From positions 113,830,219-113,894,218 of the forward strand of contig CM056577.1 in NCBI GenBank assembly GCA_029721435.1: a DNA stretch of 64,000 nt, written 5' to 3'. Origin of the DNA: Gymnothorax reevesii (Eukaryota > Chordata > Actinopteri > Anguilliformes > Muraenidae). The notes beneath the pieces are model-generated. The model worked only from the letters and a program-made list of their open reading frames with translations, made no database searches and was not told where the DNA came from. This document shows, piece by piece, positions 46,401 to 61,400 of the stretch. A program made the translations under genes and the position numbers. Numbering within the stretch: the stretch's first letter is position 1; each line of letters starts with the position of its first letter.

Positions 46401-49400
46401 AAAGCTTTAAAGACAGCTACTACTGTTGCAAAAACAATCGGTGGTTCCACAGCAACAGCATCTGCAACATCTTCTTCTACCAGAACAACAGCTCTCACTA
46501 GCACGAAGACAGGTGCTGCTACAGCTTCAAGCAAAACAACCCCTGCTACAACAACAACTTTTTCTCCCAGTAGCCCTGAATCTACAAAAATCCTCTCTCC
46601 CACTCCAGCTGAAACAACAACCATGTATAGTACTGCCATTGCATCTGAAACTACTGTTCCACCCTCGATATCTGCAGTCACAAGCAAACCAGCAAGTTCT
46701 ACAACAGCTTTCATCAGTCAAACTACTTTTCGAAAAACAACCGGGGGTTCTACAGCAACAGCACCAGCAACAACTTCTTCTACCGGAGCAACAGCTCTCA
46801 CCAGCATGACAGCAATTGCTGCTACAGCTTCAAGCAAAACAACCCCAGCTTCAACAACAACTACTGCTCCCAGTCGCCGTGCATCAACAAAAATTTTCTC
46901 CACCACTACAGCAGAAACAACAACCATGGATACCACTGCGACAGCATCTGAAACTACTGTTCCACCCTCAATATCTTCAGTCACTAGCAAAGCAAAAAGT
47001 TCCACAAAAGCTTTAAAGACAGCTACTACTGTTGCAAAAACAATCGGTGGTTCCACAGCAACAGCATCTGAAACATCTTCCTCTACCAGAACAACAGCTC
47101 TCACCAGCACGAAGACAGGTGCTGCTACAGCTTCAAGCAAAACAACCCCAGTTGCAACAACACCTATTCCAACCATAAGCCTTGCAACCACAGAAATCCT
47201 CTCCACCACTACTGCTGAAACAACGACCACAGATGCCACTGCAACAGCATCTACTACTAGTACTACTACGACAGCATCTACTACTACCGTTGCAAGCTCA
47301 ATATCTTCAGTCACTAGCAAAGCAGCAAGTTCTACAACAGCTTTGAAGACAACTACTTCTGTTGCAAAAACAATCATTGCTTCTACAGAGACAGCATCAG
47401 CAACAATTTCTTCAACCAGGTCAACAGCACTCACCAGCACGATAGCGAGTGCTGCTATAGCTTCAAGCAAAATAACCCCTGCTGCAACAACAACTTTTTC
47501 TCCCAGTAGCCCTGAATCTACAAAAATCCTCTCTCCCACTCCAGCTGAAACAACAACCATGTATAGTACTGCCATTGCATCTGAAACTACTGTTCCACCC
47601 TCGATATTTGCAGTCACAAGCAAACCAGCAAGTTCTACAACAGCTTTAATCAGTCAAACTACTTTTCGAAAAACAACCAGGGGTTCTACAGCAACAGCAC
47701 CTGCAACAACTTCTTCTACCGGAGCAACAGCTCTCACCAGCATGACAGCAAGTGCCGCTACAGCTTCAAGCAAAACAACCCCAGCTTCAACAACAACTAT
47801 TGCTCCCAGTAGCCGTGCATCTACAAAAATTCTCCCCACCACTACAGCAGAAACAACAACCATGGATACCACTGCGACAGCATCTGAAACTACTGTTCCA
47901 CCCTCGATATCTTCAGTCACTAGCAAAGCAACAAGTTCCACAAAAGCTTTAAAGACAGCTACTACTGTTGCAAAAACAATCAGTGGTTCCACAGCAACAT
48001 TATCTGCAACATCTTCTTCTACCAGAACAACTGCTCTCACCAGCACGAAGACAGGTGCTGCTACAGCTTCAAGCAAAACAACCCCTGCTGCAACAACAAC
48101 TTTTTCTCCCAGTAGCCCTGAATCTACAAAAATCCTCTCTCCCACTCCAGCTGAAACAACAACCATGTATAGTACTGCCATTGCATCTGAAACTACTGTT
48201 CCACCCTCGATATCTGCAGTCACAAGCAAACCAGCAAGTTCTACAACAGCTTTAATCAGTCAAACTACTTTTCGAAAAACAACCAGGGGTTCTACAGCAA
48301 CAGCACCTGCAACAACTTCTTCTACCGGAGCAACAGCTCTCACCAGCATGACAGCAATTGCTGCTACAGCTTCAAGCAAAAAAACCCCAGCTTCAACAAC
48401 AACTATTGCTCCCAGTAGCCGTGCATCAACAAAAATTCTCTCCACCACTACAGCAGAAACAACAACCATGGATACCACTGCGACAGCATCTGAAACTACT
48501 GTTCCACCCTCAATATCTTCGGTCACTAGCAAAGCAAAAAGTTCCACAAAAGCTTTAAAGACAGCTACTACTGTTGCAAAAACAATCAGTGGTTCCACAG
48601 CAACAGCATCTGCAACATCTTCTTCTACCAGAACAACAGCTCTCACTAGCACGAAGACAGGTGCTGCTACAGCTTCAAGCAAAACAACCCCTGCTGCAAC
48701 AACAACTTTTTCTCCCAGTAGCCCTGAATCTACAAAAATCCTCTCTCCCACTCCAGCTGAAACAACAACCATGTATAGTACTGCCATTGCATCTGAAACT
48801 ACTGTTCCACCCTCGATATCTGCAGTCACAAGCAAACCAGCAAGTTCTACAACAGCTTTAATCAGTCAAACTACTTTTAGAAAAACATCCGGGGGTTCTA
48901 CTGCAACAGCACCAGCAACAACTTCTTCTACCGGAGCAGCAGCTTTCACCAGCATGAAAGCAAGTGCTGCTACAGCTTCAAGCAAAACAACCCCAGCTTC
49001 AACAACAACTATTGCTCCAACAAGCCTTGCTTCTACAAAAATCCTCTCCACCAGTACAGCTGAAACAATGACCATATATGCCACTGTGACAGCATCTGAA
49101 ACTACTGTTCCACCCTCGATATTTACAGTCACAAGCAAACCAGCAAGTTCTACAACAGCTTTAATCAGTCAAACTACTTTTCGAAAAACAACCAGGGGTT
49201 CTACAGCAACAGCACCTGCAACAACTTCTTCTACCGGAGCAACAGCTCTCACCAGCATGACAGCAAGTGCCGCTACAGCTTCAAGCAAAACAACCCCAGC
49301 TTCAACAACAACTATTGCTCCCAGTAGCCGTGCATCTACAAAAATTCTCCCCACCACTACAGCAGAAACAACAACCATGGATACCACTGCGACAGAATCT

Positions 49401-52400
49401 GAAACTACTGTTCCACCCTCGATATCTTCAGTCACTAGCAAAGCAACAAGTTCCACAAAAGCTTTAAAGACAGCTACTACTGTTGCAAAAACAATCAGTG
49501 GTTCCACAGCAACATTATCTGCAACATCTTCTTCTACCAGAACAACTGCTCTCACCAGCACGAAGACAGGTGCTGCTACAGCTTCAAGCAAAACAACCCC
49601 TGCTGCAACAACAACTTTTTCTCCCAGTAGCCCTGAATCTACAAAAATCCTCTCTCCCACTCCAGCTGAAACAACAACCATGTATAGTACTGCCATTGCA
49701 TCTGAAACTACTGTTCCACCCTCGATATCTGCAGTCACAAGCAAACCAGCAAGTTCTACAACAGCTTTAATCAGTCAAACTACTTTTCGAAAAACAACCA
49801 GGGGTTCTACAGCAACAGCACCTGCAACAACTTCTTCTACCGGAGCAACAGCTCTCACCAGCATGACAGCAATTGCTGCTACAGCTTCAAGCAAAACAAC
49901 CCCAGCTTCAACAACAACTATTGCTCCCAGTAGCCGTGCATCAACAAAAATTCTCTCCACCACTACAGCAGAAACAACAACCATGGATACCACTGCGACA
50001 GCATCTGAAACTACTGTTCCACCCTCAATATCTTCGGTCACTAGCAAAGCAAAAAGTTCCACAAAAGCTTTAAAGACAGCTACTACTGTTGCAAAAACAA
50101 TCAGTGGTTCCACAGCAACAGCATCTGCAACATCTTCTTCTACCAGAACAACAGCTCTCACTAGCACGAAGACAGGTGCTGCTACAGCTTCAAGCAAAAC
50201 AACCCCTGCTGCAACAACAACTTTTTCTCCCAGTAGCCCTGAATCTACAAAAATCCTCTCTCCCACTCCAGCTGAAACAACAACCATGTATAGTACTGCC
50301 ATTACATCTGAAACTACTGTTCCACCCTCGATATCTGCAGTCACAAGCAAACCAGCAAGTTCTACAACAGCTTTAATCAGTCAAACTACTTTTAGAAAAA
50401 CAACCGGGGGTTCTACTGCAACAGCACCAGCAACAACTTCTTCTACCGGAGCAGCAGCTTTCACCAGCATGAAAGCAAGTGCTGCTACAGCTTCAAGCAA
50501 AACAACCCCAGCTTCAACAACAACTATTGCTCCAACAAGCCTTGCTTCTACAAAAATCCTCTCCACCAGTACAGCTGAAACAATGACCATATATGCCACT
50601 GTGACAGCATCTGAAACTACTGTTCCACCCTCGATATTTGCCGTCACAAGCAAACCAGCAAGTTCTACAACAGCTTTAATCAGTCAAACTACTTTTCGAA
50701 AAACAACCAGGGGTTCTACAGCAACAGCACCTGCAACAACTTCTTCTACCGGAGCAACAGCTCTCACCAGCATGACAGCAAGAGCCGCTACAGCTTCAAG
50801 CAAAACAACCCCAGCTTCAACAACAACTATTGCTCCCAGTAGCCGTGCATCTACAAAAATTCTCTCCACCACTACAGCAGAAACAACAACCATGGATACC
50901 ACTGCGACAGCATCTAAAACTACTGTTCCACCCTCGATATCTTCAGTCACTAGCAAAGCAACAAGTTCCACAAAAGCTTTAAAGACAGCTACTACTGTTG
51001 CAAAAACAATCAGTGGTTCCACAGCAACATTATCTGCAACATCTTCTTCTACCAGAACAACTGCTCTCACCAGCACGAAGACAGGTGCTGCTACAGCTTC
51101 AAGCAAAACAACCCCTGCTGCAACAACAACTTTTTCTCCCAGTAGCCCTGAATCTACAAAAATCCTCTCTCCCACTCCAGCTGAAACAACAACCATGTAT
51201 AGTACTGCCATTGCATCTGAAACTACTGTTCCACCCTCGATATCTGCAGTCACAAGCAAACCAGCAAGTTCTACAACAGCTTTAATCAGTCAAACTACTT
51301 TTCGAAAAACAACCAGGGGTTCTACAGCAACAGCACCTGCAACAACTTCTTCTACCGGAGCAACAGCTCTCACCAGCATGACAGCAATTGCTGCTACAGC
51401 TTCAAGCAAAAAAACCCCAGCTTCAACAACAACTATTGCTCCCAGTAGCCGTGCATCAACAAAAATTCTCTCCACCACTACAGCAGAAACAACAACCATG
51501 GATACCACTGCGACAGCATCTGAAACTACTGTTCCACCCTCAATATCTTCGGTCACTAGCAAAGCAAAAAGTTCCACAAAAGCTTTAAAGACAGCTACTA
51601 CTGTTGCAAAAACAATCAGTGGTTCCACAGCAACAGCATCTGCAACATCTTCTTCTACCAGAACAACAGCTCTCACTAGCACGAAGACAGGTGCTGCTAC
51701 AGCTTCAAGCAAAACAACCCCTGCTGCAACAACAACTTTTTCTCCCAGTAGCCCTGAATCTACAAAAATCCTCTCTCCCACTCCAGCTGAAACAACAACC
51801 ATGTATAGTACTGCCATTGCATCTGAAACTACTGTTCCACCCTCGATATCTGCAGTCACAAGCAAACCAGCAAGTTCTACAACAGCTTTAATCAGTCAAA
51901 CTACTTTTAGAAAAACATCCGGGGGTTCTACTGCAACAGCACCAGCAACAACTTCTTCTACCGGAGCAGCAGCTTTCACCAGCATGAAAGCAAGTGCTGC
52001 TACAGCTTCAAGCAAAACAACCCCAGCTTCAACAACAACTATTGCTCCAACAAGCCTTGCTTCTACAAAAATCCTCTCCACCAGTACAGCTGAAACAATG
52101 ACCATATATGCCACTGTGACAGCATCTGAAACTACTGTTCCACCCTCGATATTTACAGTCACAAGCAAACCAGCAAGTTCTACAACAGCTTTAATCAGTC
52201 AAACTACTTTTCGAAAAACAACCAGGGGTTCTACAGCAACAGCACCTGCAACAACTTCTTCTACCGGAGCAACAGCTCTCACCAGCATGACAGCAAGTGC
52301 CGCTACAGCTTCAAGCAAAACAACCCCAGCTTCAACAACAACTATTGCTCCCAGTAGCCGTGCATCTACAAAAATTCTCCCCACCACTACAGCAGAAACA

Positions 52401-55400
52401 ACAACCATGGATACCACTGCGACAGAATCTGAAACTACTGTTCCACCCTCGATATCTTCAGTCACTAGCAAAGCAACAAGTTCCACAAAAGCTTTAAAGA
52501 CAGCTACTACTGTTGCAAAAACAATCAGTGGTTCCACAGCAACATTATCTGCAACATCTTCTTCTACCAGAACAACTGCTCTCACCAGCACGAAGACAGG
52601 TGCTGCTACAGCTTCAAGCAAAACAACCCCTGCTGCAACAACAACTTTTTCTCCCAGTAGCCCTGAATCTACAAAAATCCTCTCTCCCACTCCAGCTGAA
52701 ACAACAACCATGTATAGTACTGCCATTGCATCTGAAACTACTGTTCCACCCTCGATATCTGCAGTCACAAGCAAACCAGCAAGTTCTACAACAGCTTTAA
52801 TCAGTCAAACTACTTTTCGAAAAACAACCAGGGGTTCTACAGCAACAGCACCTGCAACAACTTCTTCTACCGGAGCAACAGCTCTCACCAGCATGACAGC
52901 AATTGCTGCTACAGCTTCAAGCAAAACAACCCCAGCTTCAACAACAACTATTGCTCCCAGTAGCCGTGCATCAACAAAAATTCTCTCCACCACTACAGCA
53001 GAAACAACAACCATGGATACCACTGCGACAGCATCTGAAACTACTGTTCCACCCTCAATATCTTCGGTCACTAGCAAAGCAAAAAGTTCCACAAAAGCTT
53101 TAAAGACAGCTACTACTGTTGCAAAAACAATCAGTGGTTCCACAGCAACAGCATCTGCAACATCTTCTTCTACCAGAACAACAGCTCTCACTAGCACGAA
53201 GACAGGTGCTGCTACAGCTTCAAGCAAAACAACCCCTGCTGCAACAACAACTTTTTCTCCCAGTAGCCCTGAATCTACAAAAATCCTCTCTCCCACTCCA
53301 GCTGAAACAACAACCATGTATAGTACTGCCATTACATCTGAAACTACTGTTCCACCCTCGATATCTGCAGTCACAAGCAAACCAGCAAGTTCTACAACAG
53401 CTTTAATCAGTCAAACTACTTTTAGAAAAACAACCGGGGGTTCTACTGCAACAGCACCAGCAACAACTTCTTCTACCGGAGCAGCAGCTTTCACCAGCAT
53501 GAAAGCAAGTGCTGCTACAGCTTCAAGCAAAACAACCCCAGCTTCAACAACAACTATTGCTCCAACAAGCCTTGCTTCTACAAAAATCCTCTCCACCAGT
53601 ACAGCTGAAACAATGACCATATATGCCACTGTGACAGCATCTGAAACTACTGTTCCACCCTCGATATTTGCCGTCACAAGCAAACCAGCAAGTTCTACAA
53701 CAGCTTTAATCAGTCAAACTACTTTTCGAAAAACAACCAGGGGTTCTACAGCAACAGCACCTGCAACAACTTCTTCTACCGGAGCAACAGCTCTCACCAG
53801 CATGACAGCAAGAGCCGCTACAGCTTCAAGCAAAACAACCCCAGCTTCAACAACAACTATTGCTCCCAGTAGCCGTGCATCTACAAAAATTCTCTCCACC
53901 ACTACAGCAGAAACAACAACCATGGATACCACTGCGACAGCATCTAAAACTACTGTTCCACCCTCGATATCTTCAGTCACTAACAAAGCAACAAGTTCCA
54001 CAAAAGCTTTAAAGACAGCTACTACTGTTGCAAAAACAATCAGTGGTTCCACAGCAACATTATCTGCAACATCTTCTTCTACCAGAACAACTGCTCTCAC
54101 CAGCACGAAGACAGGTGCTGCTACAGCTTCAAGCAAAACAACCCCTGCTGCAACAACAACTTTTTCTCCCAGTAGCCCTGAATCTACAAAAATCCTCTCT
54201 CCCACTCCAGCTGAAACAACAACCATGTATAGTACTGCCATTGCATCTGAAACTACTGTTCCACCCTCGATATCTGCAGTCACAAGCAAACCAGCAAGTT
54301 CTACAACAGCTTTAATCAGTCAAACTACTTTTAGAAAAACAACCAGGGGTTCTACAGCAACAGCACCAGCAACAACTTCTTCTACCGGAGCAACAGCTCT
54401 CACCAGCATGACAGCAATTGCTGCTACAGCTTCAAGCAAAACAACTCCAGCTTCAACAACAACTACTGCTCCCAGTCGCCGTGCATCAACAAAAATTTTC
54501 TCCACCACTACAGCAGAAACAACAACCATGGATACCACTGCGACAGCATCTGAAACTACTGTTCCACCCTCAATATCTTCAGTCACTAGCAAAGCAAAAA
54601 GTTCCACAAAAGCTTTAAAGACAGCTACTACTGTTGCAAAAACAATCGGTGGTTCCACAGCAACAGCATCTGAAACATCTTCCTCTACCAGAACAACAGC
54701 TCTCACCAGCACGAAGACAGGTGCTGCTACAGCTTCAAGCAAAACAACCCCAGTTGCAACAACACCTATTCCAACCATAAGCCTTGCAACCACAGAAATC
54801 CTCTCCACCACTACTGCTGAAACAACGACCACAGATGCCACTGCAACAGCATCTACTACTAGTACTACTACGACAGCATCTACTACTACCGTTGCAAGCT
54901 CAATATCTTCAGTCACTAGCAAAGCAGCAAGTTCTACAACAGCTTTGAAGACAACTACTTCTGTTGCAAAAACAATCATTGCTTCTACAGAGACAGCATC
55001 AGCAACAATTTCTTCAACCAGGTCAACAGCACTCACCAGCACGATAGCGAGTGCTGCTATAGCTTCAAGCAAAATAACCCCTGCTGCAACAACAACTTTT
55101 TCTCCCAGTAGCCCTGAATCTACAAAAATCCTCTCTCCCACTCCAGCTGAAACAACAACCATGTATAGTACTGCCATTGCATCTGAAACTACTGTTCCAC
55201 CCTCGATATTTGCAGTCACAAGCAAACCAGCAAGTTCTACAACAGCTTTAATCAGTCAAACTACTTTTCGAAAAACAACCAGGGGTTCTACAGCAACAGC
55301 ACCTGCAACAACTTCTTCTACCGGAGCAACAGCTCTCACCAGCATGACAGCAAGTGCCGCTACAGCTTCAAGCAAAACAACCCCAGCTTCAACAACAACT

Positions 55401-58400
55401 ATTGCTCCCAGTAGCCGTGCATCTACAAAAATTCTCCCCACCACTACAGCAGAAACAACAACCATGGATACCACAGCGACAGCATCTGAAACTACTGTTC
55501 CACCCTCGATATCTTCAGTCACTAGCAAAGCAACAAGTTCCACAAAAGCTTTAAAGACAGCTACTACTGTTGCAAAAACAATCAGTGGTTCCACAGCAAC
55601 ATTATCTGCAACATCTTCTTCTACCAGAACAACTGCTCTCACCAGCACGAAGACAGGTGCTGCTACAGCTTCAAGCAAAACAACCCCTGCTGCAACAACA
55701 ACTTTTTCTCCCAGTAGCCCTGAATCTACAAAAATCCTCTCTCCCACTCCAGCTGAAACAACAACCATGTATAGTACTGCCATTGCATCTGAAACTACTG
55801 TTCCACCCTCGATATCTGCAGTCACAAGCAAACCAGCAAGTTCTACAACAGCTTTAATCAGTCAAACTACTTTTCGAAAAACAACCAGGGGTTCTACAGC
55901 AACAGCACCTGCAACAACTTCTTCTACCGGAGCAACAGCTCTCACCAGCATGACAGCAATTGCTGCTACAGCTTCAAGCAAAAAAACCCCAGCTTCAACA
56001 ACAACTATTGCTCCCAGTAGCCGTGCATCAACAAAAATTCTCTCCACCACTACAGCAGAAACAACAACCATGGATACCACTGCGACAGCATCTGAAACTA
56101 CTGTTCCACCCTCAATATCTTCGGTCACTAGCAAAGCAAAAAGTTCCACAAAAGCTTTAAAGACAGCTACTACTGTTGCAAAAACAATCAGTGGTTCCAC
56201 AGCAACAGCATCTGCAACATCTTCTTCTACCAGAACAACAGCTCTCACTAGCACGAAGACAGGTGCTGCTACAGCTTCAAGCAAAACAACCCCTGCTGCA
56301 ACAACAACTTTTTCTCCCAGTAGCCCTGAATCTACAAAAATCCTCTCTCCCACTCCAGCTGAAACAACAACCATGTATAGTACTGCCATTGCATCTGAAA
56401 CTACTGTTCCACCCTCGATATCTGCAGTCACAAGCAAACCAGCAAGTTCTACAACAGCTTTAATCAGTCAAACTACTTTTAGAAAAACATCCGGGGGTTC
56501 TACTGCAACAGCACCAGCAACAACTTCTTCTACCGGAGCAGCAGCTTTCACCAGCATGAAAGCAAGTGCTGCTACAGCTTCAAGCAAAACAACCCCAGCT
56601 TCAACAACAACTATTGCTCCAACAAGCCTTGCTTCTACAAAAATCCTCTCCACCAGTACAGCTGAAACAATGACCATATATGCCACTGTGACAGCATCTG
56701 AAACTACTGTTCCACCCTCGATATTTACAGTCACAAGCAAACCAGCAAGTTCTACAACAGCTTTAATCAGTCAAACTACTTTTCGAAAAACAACCAGGGG
56801 TTCTACAGCAACAGCACCTGCAACAACTTCTTCTACCGGAGCAACAGCTCTCACCAGCATGACAGCAAGTGCCGCTACAGCTTCAAGCAAAACAACCCCA
56901 GCTTCAACAACAACTATTGCTCCCAGTAGCCGTGCATCTACAAAAATTCTCCCCACCACTACAGCAGAAACAACAACCATGGATACCACTGCGACAGAAT
57001 CAGAAACTACTGTTCCACCCTCGATATCTTCAGTCACTAGCAAAGCAACAAGTTCCACAAAAGCTTTAAAGACAGCTACTACTGTTGCAAAAACAATCAG
57101 TGGTTCCACAGCAACATTATCTGCAACATCTTCTTCTACCAGAACAACTGCTCTCACCAGCACGAAGACAGGTGCTGCTACAGCTTCAAGCAAAACAACC
57201 CCTGCTGCAACAACAACTTTTTCTCCCAGTAGCCCTGAATCTACAAAAATCCTCTCTCCCACTCCAGCTGAAACAACAACCATGTATAGTACTGCCATTG
57301 CATCTGAAACTACTGTTCCACCCTCGATATCTGCAGTCACAAGCAAACCAGCAAGTTCTACAACAGCTTTAATCAGTCAAACTACTTTTCGAAAAACAAC
57401 CAGGGGTTCTACAGCAACAGCACCTGCAACAACTTCTTCTACCGGAGCAACAGCTCTCACCAGCATGACAGCAATTGCTGCTACAGCTTCAAGCAAAACA
57501 ACCCCAGCTTCAACAACAACTATTGCTCCCAGTAGCCGTGCATCAACAAAAATTCTCTCCACCACTACAGCAGAAACAACAACCATGGATACCACTGCGA
57601 CAGCATCTGAAACTACTGTTCCACCCTCAATATCTTCGGTCACTAGCAAAGCAAAAAGTTCCACAAAAGCTTTAAAGACAGCTACTACTGTTGCAAAAAC
57701 AATCAGTGGTTCCACAGCAACAGCATCTGCAACATCTTCTTCTACCAGAACAACAGCTCTCACTAGCACGAAGACAGGTGCTGCTACAGCTTCAAGCAAA
57801 ACAACCCCTGCTGCAACAACAACTTTTTCTCCCAGTAGCCCTGAATCTACAAAAATCCTCTCTCCCACTCCAGCTGAAACAACAACCATGTATAGTACTG
57901 CCATTACATCTGAAACTACTGTTCCACCCTCGATATCTGCAGTCACAAGCAAACCAGCAAGTTCTACAACAGCTTTAATCAGTCAAACTACTTTTAGAAA
58001 AACAACCGGGGGTTCTACTGCAACAGCACCAGCAACAACTTCTTCTACCGGAGCAGCAGCTTTCACCAGCATGAAAGCAAGTGCTGCTACAGCTTCAAGC
58101 AAAACAACCCCAGCTTCAACAACAACTATTGCTCCAACAAGCCTTGCTTCTACAAAAATCCTCTCCACCAGTACAGCTGAAACAATGACCATATATGCCA
58201 CTGTGACAGCATCTGAAACTACTGTTCCACCCTCGATATTTGCCGTCACAAGCAAACCAGCAAGTTCTACAACAGCTTTAATCAGTCAAACTACTTTTCG
58301 AAAAACAACCAGGGGTTCTACAGCAACAGCACCTGCAACAACTTCTTCTACCGGAGCAACAGCTCTCATCAGCATGACAGCAAGTGCCGCTACAGCTTCA

Positions 58401-61400
58401 AGCAAAACAACCCCAGCTTCAACAACAACTATTGCTCCCAGTAGCCGTGCATCTACAAAAATTCTCTCCACCACTACAGCAGAAACAACAACCATGGATA
58501 CCACTGCGACAGCATCTAAAACTACTGTTCCACCCTCGATATCTTCAGTCACTAACAAAGCAACAAGTTCCACAAAAGCTTTAAAGACAGCTACTACTGT
58601 TGCAAAAACAATCAGTGGTTCCACAGCAACATTATCTGCAACATCTTCTTCTACCAGAACAACTGCTCTCACCAGCACGAAGACAGGTGCTGCTACAGCT
58701 TCAAGCAAAACAACCCCTGCTGCAACAACAACTTTTTCTCCCAGTAGCCCTGAATCTACAAAAATCCTCTCTCCCACTCCAGCTGAAACAACAACCATGT
58801 ATAGTACTGCCATTGCATCTGAAACTACTGTTCCACCCTCGATATCTGCAGTCACAAGCAAACCAGCAAGTTCTACAACAGCTTTAATCAGTCAAACTAC
58901 TTTTCGAAAAACAACCAGGGGTTCTACAGCAACAGCACCTGCAACAACTTCTTCTACCGGAGCAACAGCTCTCACCAGCATGACAGCAATTGCTGCTACA
59001 GCTTCAAGCAAAACAACCCCAGCTTCAACAACAACTATTGCTCCCAGTAGCCGTGCATCAACAAAAATACTCTCCACCACTACAGCAGAAACAACAACCA
59101 TGGATACCACTGCCACAGCATCTGAAACTACTGTTCCACCCTCAATATCTTCAGTCACTAGCAAAGCAAAAAGTTCCACAAAAGCTTTAAAGACAGCTAC
59201 TACTGTTGCAAAAACAATCGGTGGTTCCACAGCAACAGCATCTGCAACATCTTCTTCTACCAGAACAACAGCTCTCACTAGCACGAAGACAAGTGCTGCT
59301 ACAGCTTCAAGCAAAACAACCCCTGCTACAACAACAACTTTTTCTCCCAGTAGCCCTGAATCTACAAAAATCCTCTCTCCCACTCCAGCTGAAACAACAA
59401 CCATGTATAGTACTGCCATTGCATCTGAAACTACTGTTCCACCCTCGATATCTGCAGTCACAAGCAAACCAGCAAGTTCTACAACAGCTTTAATCAGTCA
59501 AACTACTTTTCGAAAAACAACCAGGGGTTCTACAGCAACAGCACCTGCAACAACTTCTTCTACCGGAGCAACAGCTCTCACCAGCATGACAGCAATTGCT
59601 GCTACAGCTTCAAGCAAAACAACCCCAGCTTCAACAACAACTACTGCTCCCAGTCGCCGTGCATCAACAAAAATTCTCTCCACCACTACAGCAGAAACAA
59701 CAACCATGGATACCACTGCGACAGCATCTGAAACTACTGTTCCACCCTCAATATCTTCAGTCACTAGCAAAGCAAAAAGTTCCACAAAAGCTTTAGAGAC
59801 AGCTACTACTGTTGCAAAAACAATCGGTGGTTCCACAGCAACAGCATCTGCAACATCTTCTTCTACCAGAACAACAGCTCTCACTAACACGAAGACAGGT
59901 GCTGCTACAGCTTCAAGCAAAACAACCCCTGCTGCAACAACAACTTTTTCTCCCAGTAGCCCTGAATCTACAAAAATCCTCTCTCCCACTCCAGCTGAAA
60001 CAACAACCATGTATAGTACTGCCATTGCATCTGAAACTACTGTTCCACCCTCGATATCTGCAGTCACAAGCAAACCAGCAAGTTCTACAACAGCTTTAAT
60101 CAGTCAAACTACTTTTAGAAAAACAACCGGGGGTTCTACTGCAACAGCACCAGCAACAACTTCTTCTACCGGAGCAGCAGCTTTCACCAGCATGAAAGCA
60201 AGTGCTGCTACAGCTTCAAGCAAAACAACCCCAGCTTCAACAACAACTATTGCTCCAACAAGCCTTGCTTCTACAAAAATCCTTTCCACCAGTACAGCTG
60301 AAACAATGACCATATATGCCACTGTGACAGCATCTGAAACTACTGTTCCAAACTCGATCTCTGTAGTCACTAGCAAAGCAGCAAGTTCTACAACAACTTT
60401 AAAAACAACTGCTCATGTTGCTCAAATGATAATTAGTTCTTCAGCAACAGCATCTGGAACCAGTTCTTCTTCTGGAACAAGAGAAATCACCAGCACGGCA
60501 ACAAGTGCTGCAACAGCTTCAAGCAAAACAACCCCAGCTGCAACAACAACTATTTCTCCCAGTAGCAGTGCATCTACAAAAATTCTCTCCACCACTACAG
60601 CAGAAACAACAACCATGGATACCACTGCGACAGCATCTGAAACTACTGTTCCCACCTCGATATCTTCAGTCACTAGCAAAGCAAAAAGTTCCACAAAAGC
60701 TTTAAAGACAGCTACTACTGTTGCAAAAACAATCGGTGGTTCCACAGCAACAGCATCTGCAACATCTTCTTCTACCAGAACAACAGCTCTCACCAGCACG
60801 AAGACAGGTGCTGGTACAGCTTCAAGCAAAACAACCCCTGCTGCAACAACAACTTTTTCTCCCAGTAGCCCTGAATCTACAAAAATCCTCTCTCCCACTC
60901 CAGCTGAAACAACAACCATGTTTCGTACTGCCATTGCATCTGAAACTACGGTTCCACCCTCGATATCTGCAGTCACAAGCAAACCAGCAAGTTCTACAAC
61001 AGCTTTAATCAGTCAAACTACTTTTAGAAAAACAACCGGGGGTTCTACTGCAACAGCACCAGCAACAACTTCTTCTACCGGAGCAACAGCTTTCACCAGC
61101 ATGACAGCAAGTGCCGCTACAGCTTTAAGCAAAACAACCCCAGCTTCAACAACAACTATTGCTCCCACAAGCCTTGCTTCTACAAAAATCCTCTCTACCA
61201 GTACAGCTGAAACAATGACCATATATGCCACTGTGACAGCATCTGAAACTACTGTTCCAAACTCAATCTCTGTAGTCACTAGCAAAGCAGCAAGTTCTAC
61301 AACAACTTTAAAAACGACTGCTCATGTTGCTCAAATGATAATTAGTTCTTCAGCAACAGCATCTGGAACCAGTTCTTCTTCCGGAACAAGAGAAATCACC